Positions 12,701 through 27,173 of a DNA stretch of 64,000 nucleotides are shown piece by piece; within the stretch, counting starts at the first letter, position 1; the number at the start of each line of letters is the position of its first letter. This DNA is from Lates calcarifer (taxonomy: Eukaryota; Chordata; Actinopteri; Centropomidae): the NCBI RefSeq assembly GCF_001640805.2, contig NC_066848.1, forward strand, positions 21,279,582 through 21,343,581. The letters run 5' to 3'. The position numbers and the translations under genes were made by a program. The notes under the pieces were generated by a model. It did not search any database. It had not been told where the DNA came from and saw only the letters and a list, made by a program, of their open reading frames with translations.

Positions 12701-15700
12701 TCAGCCTGCTGAGATCTCAGTTTGAGCATGGAGGTGAGAGGTTTATTACACAGGCTGCTGTGAGCTCCTTCATTCAACTTCAGCTTCAGTTTAGTGAAAG
12801 TTCACATCACACAAAGAGTCTCTATTCACCTTACAGGTTAAAATGTAATACTGGACACACACCTAGGAGATTTCATATGTACAAATACATGCATCACAGT
12901 AGAATCAGTTGCCCAGTCTGGTAAATTAGGAGGAGGCACAGCACAGGGGGAAAAGTTAGGTTCTCATCATTTGCCTAAACTATGATCAGAATTTGTACAA
13001 AATAGTGCAGACATATCAATAGTCATCTGATGAGTCTGAAACTGAATGGGTTGTTTTAGTCATGTATGTATGTATGTATATGTATACATTATTTCCTTTA
13101 ATTTACTATATGAATCACATCATCATTTTATAGCTGTGGGTCTAATAGTGGGAACTTAAGTGAAAAGGAAAAAAAAGAAAAGAAAGAAGAAGAACAAGTG
13201 TCCTTAACACAGAGCAGGCCAGGAAGTGTTTACAGTAATACACCATTCTCCAAGTATTTCTAGTAGGTGATGCAGATGAATTTGGGGTGATAAAATACTG
13301 CATATGTGGTGTGAAACAGTTGTTTATGTGTCCCACAACAAACATCCTCAAATTGATCAGTATCACTGTTGTTTTATTATTGTATAGTGAAGTCCTATTT
13401 ATGTCATTTATACAGTCTGGGACAGTTGCAGCAGTAAAATTACTAGATTGTTTGACATTACAGGGCCTAGAGTAACAATGTATGGTAAGCACTTTAAACA
13501 TTTTAGAGATGACCTTTAACAGTGATTCATGCTGATCTGGGTGATCTCCCTGACCTTCTGACATACTTTCACTAGCACTTTGGCCCACAGCAACATTTCA
13601 GGATTTTTTGAGATTTAGATTTTTTCCTGGATCCCACCTGATGTTAACATTATTTTCATTTGAACACAAAAAATATCAAAATCTAACACCACACAAAAAA
13701 TCTATTGAACCCATTTATGTTCCTCAGAGGTTAAATTATTTCCATGCTGAATCTTTCCTCAGGACAAATGTTATATCTGTAGCTCCATTACTGCAAAAGC
13801 CAGCACTGTGGGTTTGTGGGCATTGCAGGTTATAGCAGCTGTAGCAGGGCTGTAATCTTTCTACTTTTACATTTGTTTCACTTATTCTATTGAATAATTC
13901 AGCTCAGGTTTAAAAAAAAAAACACATCAATTACAAGCTTGTTCTCTCTTCTTTTTAATCTCCCTCTCTCTCCGTCTTTCTCTGACTCTCTTTATAATAG
14001 AGCCATTATATGACTTGCACAATAACTGAGGCACAGACAAAGAATCAAACACATAAGCACTTTGTTATTTCCTCCAGTTGTTAAAGCATAAAACACACTG
14101 TCTTCCTGCCTGTCCACAGGAATTCAAACCAGAGGCAGTCTATAAACACCCTACCTGGCAGTCTTCTTAGTGTGGTCTACACCTCTTTAGCTTTGTCTCT
14201 CTTTTTTTTTTCACCAAAAACACAAAATGACAAAGGTTAAGGAAAAGGCATGTTTTGTTAAGTGCTGAGAACAATAAAACGATCAGGAACATTCAAACAC
14301 AAAAGACACAAAGGGAGTATTGTTGAGTATCCACCTAACTGTCTTTTTATGAAGTCCTTAATCAAGGCCAAAGGTTGATTGGGAGTAATCTGTAAAACAA
14401 CCCTGACTAAACAAACCCAGCCCTGAACTATAATTGCTGCCTTGTAGTTGTATGCCTCCACCAACCAGTCAAGTTGCAGGAAATATGGTCACAGTCTTCC
14501 CGTCTGTTCCTCACTTATGACATTGAATAATGGCCAGAAAAGTGCTGTTGCAGAACATTATGATGTCACAGTAAAGTTGATCTTTTACCGTTTTGATATA
14601 AAATGTCATCACTTCATCATTCAATCATTTTATTCTTTCTGACCACCAAATTCTAATCCGGTCATCATTGAGTCCAAGTGAATGATTGTGATTGTGGATT
14701 GGGTATACCTAAGAGATATCACATTCACAAGAATGGGACGGACATATAGACAGACAGAGGGACAACTTGAAGGCCTCCCGCCATGCCGGTCACAGAGGCA
14801 TAAAAACCACAGCCAAACCTCCAACTACTGCAGCTTGACTCAAATCCACTGTGGCTGTCTGGGACTGATGTCACTGACACATCAATTTCTCTTTGCCTGT
14901 GTTTCCTGGTTCTTTCAAGCCAAGATTTAATGCAAATGCAACAAATCACACACATTCAACAATTCAACCAATCCTGACTTCAACACCCAGATTCCTGTCA
15001 AATCTACTCATAGGCTGAGGGCCTTTCTCTCCAACTGCTTTCCCTCAACATTTCTTCCTCTCAGCCTAAACTTCCCCTAAAACGTAACATCTGATTTATT
15101 CTGCCAGCTCCCTGAGAAATCTGTGGTATATACACAGCAGCTTCAGACTGTGGAGTGTGGAGTCAGTAAATCAAGACTGCTCACATTTACCTACCAAATT
15201 AAAGCTCTTTTTTATTTGATTTTCTTAATGCAGCAAGTTTATTCATTTCTAAAAATTACAGAAATCTATTGCAAATAACATATCCAGTTTGTAAGCTGGG
15301 CTTTCTGTTATAAATTTCTCCAAGCCCAAACTTGATGAAATGTCACTGGAGAATGGAATTGATCTTATCTGTAATTGAATTTTTTTACTTGGCAAAGCTC
15401 TTCCTGAGCTGTTAAAGACATACAGCTATTTTTACAGGCTGAGTAGGACTCTACATGACAAGTGAAATGATCTTCATATGTTCAGTGGAGTGGATCTTTA
15501 AGCCATAATCTATGAGGCGCAATCAAAAAGTCACAGGACTGTTCCTATTGCGAACATTGCGCGACAGGATAATGCACATGCAGCGGGTGAGAGCAATAAC
15601 CTTTTTGAATTACTATTCCATCACATGGTCAACATTGGGACCTGTGTTACCCATGCTTTTGTGACCATTCCAAGTGCTCATTCAAAATTTCAGCATGGAG

Positions 15701-18700
15701 CAGAAGCAGCAGTGTGTTGAAGTCCATGAGGATCTCAGACAATCGGCTCAGGATCAGCCAACATTCAGGTCAACTATGAGAGTTGGGTCTACAGCTATGA
15801 CCCAGAGACCAAACAGCAGCCTTCACAGTTGTAAGAGCCCCACCGTCTCCAAAACTGAAGAAGGCATGTCAGGTCAGGAGTACAGCAACACAATTATCAT
15901 TCCCAACATGCCCTAATCACCAAATTTGGCTTCATGCAACTTCTTCCTCTTCCCCAAAATGAAATTCAAGCTGAGGGGTCGTTATTTTGTAGGAGATCCA
16001 ATGTTAGTCGCAGGTAGTGCTTTATGTGCTTACAAAACAGATCTTCCAGGGAGCATTCCGCTGGAGTGATCTATCACTGCACAAGTCGACAACTTTGGAG
16101 GAGTTTAATACAGTATTAAAGCAGTTTTCAATTACATCTTTAATTCAGCTTTAGAGTACAGAGAGGATTAGGGTTAGGGACACTCAATTGGGGTGGAAAT
16201 AGAAGTCTCAGAGACAGATGTTTCTTAACCAGGACAAATAAAACCTGCATAGCAAACTGTATGTGGTGATACCGCTAGTGAGAGGAGAGAAAACGGGGCT
16301 TTGGAATTGTTGGGTCTCTCTTTGTAAATATTATAATAAGAGGAGTATGGTCTAGACCTACTCTATATGAAAAGTGCTGTTGTGATTTGGTGCTATATTA
16401 ATTATTAAAAACTGACTTGTCTCTTGTTGTTTGTTTTGTTTTTCAGGTTTATTTCTCAGTTTCTCATTCTGGTGCTGCACACAGAGGCTTTATTAGTCAT
16501 TAGATAATTCAGGGAAACCCTGTAAACTCCTATAAACCCTTTCAGTTGTAACAGTGAACAGTGTTGGCCTTGAGAGGAAGAAAGCACTTCCTGTCATCCA
16601 TATATGACTCATGTGGTTGGTAATCTGACATGGTGGTAAAATGCCAAGTCACGTTGGCTATGTATGCTGTGTGTGTGTATATGTTGTAGCCTGTGAGCTC
16701 CTTCATGACCAGTCACAGTTAAGAAACTCACACAGCCCATTGTTCTCCAACAGGTGGGGAGTGATTCACTATTCCAGACTATTGCTGAGACTATAACAGA
16801 TTGCTGTATAGTGACGTCATCCCTCAGCTCTCAGTGCCTTCACAAATGACTAAATTTACTAAAACAAAGACAGAGTTCTGTTCTGCTCACACAGTATAGG
16901 GTTGTTGCAGTATGCTATATTGGGAGTAAATATTGGAGGCTGTTTGTGTCAAGTAATTCCCTGAAGATTTCAAGCCTTTCTTTCTACCCAACAAAATGAT
17001 TAGGGATTCTCTAAAGAGCACAGATATTGTAAATGTAATGTATAATGCTGTTCAGTGCAGAGTCAGGCTGATATTGGATTTTGGAGGCAGATAAAATTTC
17101 CAGCACATGACAACACTAGAAAGCAGTGGTTTCCATCCTGATCACACATTGTGGTTTTAGTGTGGCCATGAGCGTTAAATGAGTTTTATTTGGAAAAGAA
17201 AGCGAATGTTTGAAAATTTTGTTTAAAAAAAAAAATGAAATGCAATAAATACATCAGTGTAGTTCTACTCATATCACACACTGATGCACACTGCCACTCA
17301 ACTTATGTTGAGTTAAAAATGGTTTCAACATTTTGGTACTGGGCAGAGCAGCACAATATTGTCCTTCACTACAGTGTCAGTCCCCACATACAGAACAAGC
17401 TGAGTCTTCAGGAGCTCCACCCTACTGCTCAGTTAATCATCAAACACACCCAAAATTATGTCTATGGACAGACATGATAACACTGTTCACAGCATCTATC
17501 TCTCTACAGCACTCTGCACTCTGGCCTGTCATGTTTCCTCTGCATGTGTAATATTCAGGTGCTTAGTGTTTATTTTTGTTCAGAGTTTGATGCAACAGCT
17601 GTTAGGGTTTGGTTTGTTTCTTCACATTTCTCTTCACTGGGTCATTCTGAGCAACTCAAATTCTATTTAAATTCTATTTATAAATTCTATTTATAATTCC
17701 TTATAATAGCTTTATTCCTACTCTCTCTTCACACTGTATTGCTTTTCCACCTCTGTATTGCAACTGGTGCACAGCAATTTCCCTCGGGAAAAATAAAGTT
17801 TCTTGAATCTTGAATCTTGAATCTTGAAATGCTCAAATCAGGAAGTGTTTGATTCAATCTCCTGAGCTCTCATCATGCTCTGAACAGACCTGAACATAAC
17901 ATTTTTCTGCAAATTTCAATGCACAATTACTCTTGATTTCCAGATAAAAGCTAAATTACTAAAAGTAGCATCTGTAGACAACTTTTTTAAAAAGTTTTTT
18001 AAGGCCTCTGACCTTATCAACTTGCATGACTTGCTAGCCAGGCCAGAACACTTTCAGAGCTCACTGCATTTTTCACTGCTGTAAATTGAAATGATCTTTG
18101 CCTCTTCTATCAAGTCAGAGTCATACAGGAACGTTGGCCTCCCAGCAGCCGAGAGTTTGCACTTCCTACAAACACTAATTTGTTCAGTAACCAGCTGAGG
18201 ATGTAGCAAGATAGTCCAATGGTTCCTGGATGATGATAGTGAAGTTGGCATCAACTTGCGGACTTCCTGTTGTTGTTGCTGCTGGTAGAGAGGTAAGGAA
18301 TGCAAAGCTACGCTCTCTCACCACAAAAAGAATCTGCAGGGAGGTTCAGCTGCACATGAACTGGAAGGTGAATTTACAGCTTAGCAACTGGGAGGTCAGG
18401 TTCAAATCCCAACCACTAAAGGACAAATACCAGTACAACATGATTACAAGTAGGTCTGTTACATCAGAGCGACCCAACATGCAAACTGTTCAGGGACACC
18501 TCATATCTAGATGAAATTTACAGGCTGCACTCACCAAATCCCAGGAATAAAATCATACTCAACGACAGAAACTGTCACCAATAAAAACCCAAAGAAAAAC
18601 ATACATTAGTCTGATCATTAGTGTGACATAGAGCAGTGAGCCTTTATTGCACAGATTGTAATACCTATGACATAAATGTGGCTCACTCTCCTCTGCTGAT

Positions 18701-21700
18701 TTTCTTGGTGAGTTAGGCCTCTATTCCTCCCTGTTACACATGAAACAAGTTTCCTCTTAGTTCTAACACATGGACAGCAGAGTCATACAAGGTGATGCTA
18801 ACATCACTGTCTGATGACATGTTTGCTTCTATTTAGTTTCTAGGAAGAATAAACAGTTAGAGGAGAAGTCTTGTCAGGACAGAAAACTGACAAAGGAATG
18901 TTGGCAGGGAGGATCAAAAATCCTTCTGTTCAATAGGCTGCAACTGAAAAGAAATGAAATGAATGATGTTAGAAAAAAAGCTCACCATTACAAATAACAA
19001 TTGTGAATGGTCAGCAAATTCAGGCTGTTGGAGAAAACAAATATCTTGGGATTTACAGTGACAACAAATTGAAGTGGAGGTGTCATACTGACTTTAATGT
19101 TTTGTTTTTAAAAAATAATGGCTGTATTTCTTGCAAAAGCTGGGCTCCTTTGACTCTGACTGCTCTGTTTATTTATTGAGAGTCTCATGGCATTCTGCAT
19201 CCTCAGTTAGCATGGTAATGCTAACGTTTCCCAGACTATTACTGACAAAATAAAGTTTGCTGTTTGAGCTTCAGGGCTGTACATCAGGCTGATGACAGTA
19301 CTCTTTGGGCCCACGGTGGCAACAGAACAAGGAATTCTTTTATCTCATCAGATACTGCTATATATAATACATAAGCTTAAGTTGTGGCATTGTAGGGCAC
19401 ACACTCTTGCAAAAGTGAGTCTCTTGCATAAAACTCTTGTAGTGCCTGCAGAACTATTAGTGATGCTGCACAACAGATGGTGTACAGTGGGGTCCAAAAG
19501 TCACAGACTTAACAATGAAATTAAACAGCCATTAAACAAACAAATGGCTCAACACAGGAGGGCCAACTCCTCAGGTCAAGAGAGGACATGTCCTTTGAGG
19601 ACAACAATGTCCATATGTAAGATGGGAACATGTCCCATCTGATTTCACCACATCAACATGCTATTTAAAACCACGCACAAAAGCAGCAATATGCTGCCTT
19701 TGTTTTGTTCAGTGTGAACAAGCAAAGGCACCGTAATAAGGCATCTTCTTAATGCCAATATAGCAAGAAAGAGTTACTTATGTTAAAGTAGGGAAACCAT
19801 CCATCAGCAGAGGAAGAGCTGTACAACACCACTTATCCCCCACATACAAGGCTGTCTTTTTATCCCCTCCCAGGAGATTCAACAACCACAGTCTCATGTG
19901 ACTCCAACAACTATTAACAACTGTCATTACAACAACTGATAAACCAAGTGAAATCAGTTCCACTGATAATAACACCACCGAGGTTAAATACCTGGGTCTC
20001 CCCACCAAGTGTCACAATACATAATATCAGTGTATCAAGTAGTGACAGATGATGAAACTGGCTTTGCTTAAATCATATTTGCATATCAGGACATGGTCGA
20101 TTCAATTCACTTCATCAATTATCACTTTTTGACTTGATAGTTAGAGATTTTTCAGTTCAGAAGCATTTCCATTTAATCACTGATGTTTTTTAACTTCAGC
20201 AGGTGTTAGGTAGATTTCACTGAATACAGACATCAGGTCTGATCAGAGCCTGAGACTGTAACAGATGTCAACCGCACTCTTAGCAGACACCTTATCACAA
20301 TATGTGTGTGTTACATTTAGTTACTGATTGATAGGAAGCCAAATTTTCCTTTAATACAATTAACACTCTCTCTCCCTCTCTCTCTTACACCAACACACAC
20401 CCACATTGGTAAGAATACACAGCTGGAACAATACTCCTCCCAAACAGTCGGCCAGCATCTGAACAAGATAACAGATCCAAGCAGGGGAGTATCTGACAGA
20501 GGAACTCAGCTTCATTCTGTCTATTCGTCCGTCCCATTCTTATGAATGTGATATCTCATTAAAAGCTTGAGAAAATCCCTTCAAATTTGGCACAGATGTT
20601 AACTGGGACTCACAGATGAACTGATCAGTCACTGTGACTGTACAAAACACGTGTTTGTCCAGAACCCTAGAATTCACATGCTAATTAACAGCTAAACACT
20701 GAAAAGTATTGTGCAGCATTATCTAAATCATAACAGCTTGGAAATGTTTGCAATAGACAACATAAATGTCAAGTAATAATTTCTGAAACATGATTAGTTT
20801 ACTGTAATGTTTTAATCACATTTACTTATGGAAACTTCCAGCAGCATCAGAAAAGTGAAGTAACTCAGACAGAGTTATTATTTAACATGACTCTGAATCC
20901 AGTCAGTCAGTATGAGATAGCAGCATCTAAATGATGACTTTTCAGGTTTAGACAGTCTATTCTGCATATCAGTGGATTGATCTATAGACTGATGAATCTA
21001 TGATAATAACCTGAAAAACTGGGACAGAAATAAGGTTGTAAAACCTCAAAATGAAAGCTTCACACAGTGATTACACTCTATTGAGAAAAAGGCAGAAATA
21101 TTTCAAGGTTTCAGATTGTGCAGACTAAAATGTGTTAAATCCACTCCATTATTGAATATGTTTTTTTCCTAATATATTGTTGGTCATATCAGCAGGACAA
21201 TGGCAAAGATCTGTTACAAATAACTGTTGGAAATGAAAAAATATTACAATAATAACCACATGGTTAAGGTTAGGGAAAGATTGTGGTTAAAAGAAAGCAG
21301 TGTTGACTGCGGGTTGGAAATAATCTCTGTGTTAAAGTCTGAAATTTTGAACCACCTGCCCACTTTGTCCTTTGTTCCTGACAGACAAGAGTCATAATTA
21401 CCAGAGCTGCAGGACGGCTTTGTCTTTTTTGTGGAAACATAACAGTAAATGCACCACAGGCTGTCCCCTATTGAGGACAGGGGCTTTTGTCAATTAGTAG
21501 TTTTGGTACCATCCAACAACATTATGGAAAATCAGTGAGTGCAGTCCAGCCCAACAAGCATGTAAAGATGTAACCAGGCATGGCTTAGATCAAAGTCATG
21601 CTGTATTCAAGCTCATGGTGTGAGAAATTGTTCTGTACATTGGTACAGTCTAGTAACATTTACTGTTATTTTGTGACTAGCTGACAGAATCGTCTCTACA

Positions 21701-21784
21701 GCTGCTAGAACTAAAAACTTTCATTCCACTGTCCTCACTGGAATGCATGCATGAACAGCTACAGTATATTTAAGCTTTACAGAG

Positions 21785-21829
<45 letters not shown>

Positions 21830-24800
21830 AGAGAGCAGGTTAGTGGTTGATGTGAAAGCCTCAGTTCCTCCTCTGTTCTCTCAGTCTGTAATCAGAGCAC
21901 AAGCAGTCACATCCTTCTCTCCCATTCTGTCTGACTGTGTGGTGATGTGTTTTATGCTGTTCCAGGGTTATTCAACCAGAGATCATACCTCCTCCTTCTT
22001 GTGGTTGTATTAGTATTTCTTAATGTTCATCCTGTCTTGAGTTGATATTTGACATTCGAGCCTGCAGTGGCTCCACAGTGCCACTATTTGTAACTTCTGA
22101 CACAGGTGAACATCAACAGGATCACAGTTAAAGGATAGATTCAGATGCATGTATGATGTACAATGAAAGAGTTATCAGTTGCAGTAATCATCCCTTCTCC
22201 CCCTTCTCTATACTGGCAGAGAAAAAATAGCTCCCTAGCATGACAGCAGGCGATAAAATCCACAGTCTAAGCTAATAATGTAATAAACCAGATGGGGAAG
22301 TAAGTAAAACTAAAAGTAACTGCAGTAACCATTAATTATTCCAATGTACATATGAGAGCGTAGTGGCTGGTGATGCAGTGGTTAGCACTGTGGCTTCATA
22401 ACAAAAAGGTTCTGGGTTCAAACCCCAGTGGAGTTTGTATGTTCTCCCTGTACCTGTGTGGGTTCTCCAGCTTCCTCCCACAGTCCAAACACATGCAGGT
22501 TAACTGGTGACTCTGAATTACCCATAGGTGTGAATGTGAGTGAATGGTTGTTTGTCTATATATGTCAGCCCTGAGATGAACTGGTGATCTGTACACAGTG
22601 TTCTCCTGCTCTCGCCCAATGCTAGCTGGGATAGGCCCCAGCCCCCCCGCAACCCTTAACAGATAAGCACTTTAGATAATGAATGACTGAATGTGACAGC
22701 ATTGTACTGAGTATTGTAATAAGGCAAACTTGAGTTCTGCCCCTCCTAATTTTCTGCCAGAGGTTGAGGATGTCTGATGAAGTTGTGTTCAGGACCATGC
22801 GTTTTGTGTGTTGGTGAACTTTATAAGCCTCAAGCTGCAGAAGGCTACCCAGTGTACCCTTAAATTAGCTCTTAAAACCTCTTAAATTTGGCTCCCTGAA
22901 TCCTGCAGAGAAGATTAGGCATAAAGAGAGTTTTCATCTCTTTATGCCTAATCTTCTCTAAAATGTGTATTTCACAATCCTCTTGTCCTTTCCTTTTATG
23001 ATGACAATCTCTAGTGCAGTGCCCAGGCATGCTGAAATGTGCTCTGAACCATGCCTGGCAGAGTGTCAGAGGTTCTATCATATCCAACATCTGCTAAAGG
23101 CACCAATTTGACTTCACTTATAATGCAGTCAGTTCTCTGTGTATTTTATTCCACAGTTCACATTGACTGGAAAAACCAACAGGACTGCTGTGGAACTCAT
23201 CACAACTGAGAGCGGTGAAGCTACATGTGATGAAGGTGCTGTCCAACTCAGCTGTTTTGGAATGGAACATTCTCTCTCTCTCTCCCTCTGTGTGTGTGTG
23301 TAGTGTGTGTGTTTGTGTGTAGTTACGTACATGCTGACCAGCTTTCCTGTTTTTGTGGAAAGAAAATGGCAAAACAGACATTAATATTTTACACTCATTC
23401 TCCCTCCCTCTCTCTCTTATGCACGCACACACACACAGAGTCTAATTACACAGTGTGTTATGATGGTGCTGAAGGTAATTTATGGGTAGTTGATGTTAAA
23501 ATCATTGGTCCCCTGCGTGTACATGTTAACACTGAGATAGCTGCAACGTTCCCACCGTGGCCCTAGTGTTCATTTCCTCCGCTTCCATGACAGTGAAAAC
23601 AAACACACCACACATGTCTGGGGGGTGGGGTGGGGGTGCTTGAATAGTAAAGTGGTCTCAGACTTTTGGACCCCACTGTACATGATGATTACAGGAGCCT
23701 CAGCTCAGTGGCAGTGATCAGACAGAAATCTGACAACAGCTGCAAGAGCAACTGAACATTTGAAATGCTGAAGGGAAAATGTCTAAGTCTGAAGCCAGCT
23801 GTCACTAAAAGACCTAATATATGGATTATTATATTATATATTCACAGGAACCAGCCTGCAAGTTGAATATTGGCAAGGTGAAGGAAAGATCAAAGGAATC
23901 AAAGGACAGATCAGAGGATTAATCTACACATCAGATAATCATCCCCTCTCTGCCACACACACACATACACACACACACCATCCCTTACTGTGTCTGAGAG
24001 ACGAGGATTCAACGCTGACCACCACCACTGCTGGCTTAAGAGCAGTACTGCAATACACTGCCATTCCATGTCCCTACCTTTTGTACAGAATGACGAGATG
24101 GAAAAACAGCTCAACGTTCCATCTTGAACAGGCTGTATAAAAGGCCTAGTGAGGCCATGAGCACCAGCCATGCTAAAACTCATGTGGAATGCCAATTACA
24201 TCGGTAGTCTTTACAGGTAACTGACACCCAAGATCCAAATTCTCTTCAGTCTTATCAGGTCCAGTAGGGTCCTGTTGCACTGCTCTACGTCTTACATCTG
24301 TGTATCAATAGTCTACCTGAGCAGGTCTGAGCAGACTCTCTATGAGCCCTGATCACATGGTGCATCATCATCACAGGAGAAAAACGTGCTTTGAGAGTGA
24401 ACTGTGTGAACTGACTGGTACTACTGCTCCATTCCACAGCAGAGTGATACAGATTGCTGTTTGGGTCTGTTCTGTATCACACAGCCCTGATGAAAATCTA
24501 CAGCTTCATAGCAACTAAGCAAAGTCAGTCTACTGATAAGGTTCATGTAATATGTTTAAATGATCAATACATTTGGTTGAAGATCAGGTCTTGAACTGAG
24601 ACCCCTATACCAACTGAATATGATTTGTTTGATTAACAATTAATTCATCTTATTTATTTTTTTACAGTTCTACTGTGATGAGTTCCATGATATTAGTAGC
24701 TGGGACAACCCCCACATTTCATTATTCTTAATTAGCTCCACCCTTTCAACTTCATTACTTAGACAGACTCAGACAGACTTTAGTGATCCCTTTGGGATGA

Positions 24801-27120
24801 CTCCCTCAGGAAATTAAGTATGTGTTAATTTGGCAAACACTGCCAGCCTATACCACTGTCAAAGTAGAATATTCAGACAAAACATGCTAAAACTTGCTTC
24901 AGAAAAACAGCAGTAAGCTAATAATGCATTTCAGGTGGTCCATCTTTTCAAGATTTCCTGTGGTACATTATACATGTCAGAGACATTCTTTCTAACAGCA
25001 CAAACAGGACTCCTATCCACTCATTTTAAATTCTTTGGGAACTGTCAGCTGCCAGATTGGAGCATAGTACAATAGATGACATTCTTTGGCATAAGGATGT
25101 TTGTGCTCAGTAAAGATGTGAGTTGTAAGATTTGATCTTACAATGTACCAGTGTTTCTCAAACTGGGGGGGGGGGCGGGTGCCCACTGAAAATGATTTAT
25201 GTAAGGAAATAAACAAGATTTTTTGCTGATGCTATCATGCTGACCTTTATTTCACTAAAATTCAACTTGCATTCTTTTCTGTTAGATGCTTCCCCTATCA
25301 TAGTTAATGATTGATAAAAAATTGTGGGGTGGGCGTGTGAACTTCCTCCAGCTTTTGAAGGGGGCCATGCCAGAAAAAATTTTGAGTACCACTGCAATAT
25401 ACTAAACAGCTGCTGAGAGAAACCAATCAGTGTTCACCTGTCCCTCTGTGGAGGATAATTAAACAACTTCTGACCTGGTTCATGTTTAAATGACATCTAT
25501 ACTTCCCAGAAAGTCAAGTTTGTGGTCAGATATTCCATGAGTTAATGCTCCATTACAGACAGGCCAGTCAGGGACTTGGAGCAAATGCTGTCCTGGCTCT
25601 GAACTCCTCAAACATGCAACAATCTCAGTATGCTGGCTCAAACATGCAACATCATCTTTTAACAAAAAAAATGGGGAGGAATAATAAGCCAGCACTTTGG
25701 AAAATCTGACTTAGCTCTGCAAAGTCAAGAAAGGTTTGTAGAGTTTAACATCTTTAGGAAACACTGCCAGAAGAGCTGCAGCTGATTCTCCTGATGGTGT
25801 CGCGATAAAACCCCCGAGCTCTGCCACTGATCAGATCCTTGCCCTGCCCTCTCTGTCTGAACAGAGAGAGAACTTCTAAATGATCTGCACTCATCCCTCC
25901 TCCTCTCTCTGGCACACTCCCACACACCCCACAGCTCACACACACACTGAGTATTTCTCACTGAGCCATGAAGTCTTGTTAAACTGCTCTGGTGTGGAAT
26001 CGCTCTGACTCACAGGCTTAGCAACACTCATACACAACACACACACAAATCACAACACTTTCTCAAACAGGATGGTTTTTATTTTTGATTTTTGATACAA
26101 GGGATCCAGAAAGGATTTCCTTTGTCCTGACAAACAAACTACAGACTGGTACATCAATAATTCTCACTGACTGGAACTGATTGAGACCACTCTCCTATGT
26201 GTAAACTCTGTAGCTGCAACCAGGCTTCTTGACTATAAGTGGAGACATTTGTACACCAACAGTCTTCTATAAAGCTTGTGTACAATTTAACTAGGCTGTA
26301 ATACAAGCCTTGTAAAGTTGTGTTGTACAGTGAGTAAGATATAGGATTAATGGGGACTGAACGTTGACAGATACCCAGTCTTAAATTGATGTTGTCAATA
26401 CCAATACCAATCCAGTAGCCTATATCATGTCAGTGACTCAATGCAATAGGCTGCAAGCAGAAGTAAACAAGCTTCCATCAGTGATTGTGGTGGTGTGTTT
26501 CCTTTGATTTGTCACCTATCTATGAGTCTGTTGAAGCAAGCAAGACATGTTGTCACACAACAAGACACGTCTAACAAATCCACAAGATAACCATTCTGTC
26601 TAAACCACTTGTTTGGAAGTGAAACTGGCATGTGTTACAGTGTAAAGAGAGGTAGTCCATGGGGCTTTCCTCACCCTCTCTCATGTCAAAATGTGTGCCT
26701 CTTTGGGACCATTTCCTTCATGAACACCGACATTGCTGGGACCTGTAGTCCTCATGGAGACCATAGCCTGGTGCTAAAGAGGTAACATTTTATTTCTCAG
26801 GTCCTGGTTAAGGTCAGGGGCAAAGTGTGAATAGAGGTTAGGTAAGGTTAGGGTTAAGCATGACTTGGTTATGGTTAGAATTAGGTTTGGGGTTTGGGTT
26901 CAGCTGTCCACAATGAACAGAAGTCAGTGCAATGTCCTTACAAGGATCGCTGCACAAACTGTGTGTGTGTTTGTGTGTGTGGCAATACCTTGGCAACCTT
27001 ATTGACATCATTCACTTAATTTGACTCAGTAGAAACTCATGTGAACTGTTGACAGAAACACTGCAAGTTCTAGCTGGTGACATCCTGTCAGGAGACACAC
27101 ACACACACACACTCACTCTG

Positions 27121-27173
<53 letters not shown>

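Noticed and set aside
13142..13588. 148-codon open frame on the minus strand
   Set aside because: No family resemblance, AT-rich composition, and no splice sites linking it to piezo1. Probably chance or repeat-derived.
22380..22440. Possible tRNA gene from A- and B-box-like blocks
   Set aside because: No acceptor or anticodon stem can be folded, and the sequence continues into a SINE body and tail.
22907..22959. Hairpin as a microRNA gene
   Set aside because: The stem is perfect but only 22 bp long, without the bulges and the roughly 30-bp or longer stem expected of a precursor. It is kept only as an unexplained inverted repeat.
26810..26900. GGTTAGGGTT stretches as an interstitial telomere
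   Set aside because: The units are irregular (AGGTTAGGTAAGGTTAGGG) and do not form consecutive TTAGGG repeats.
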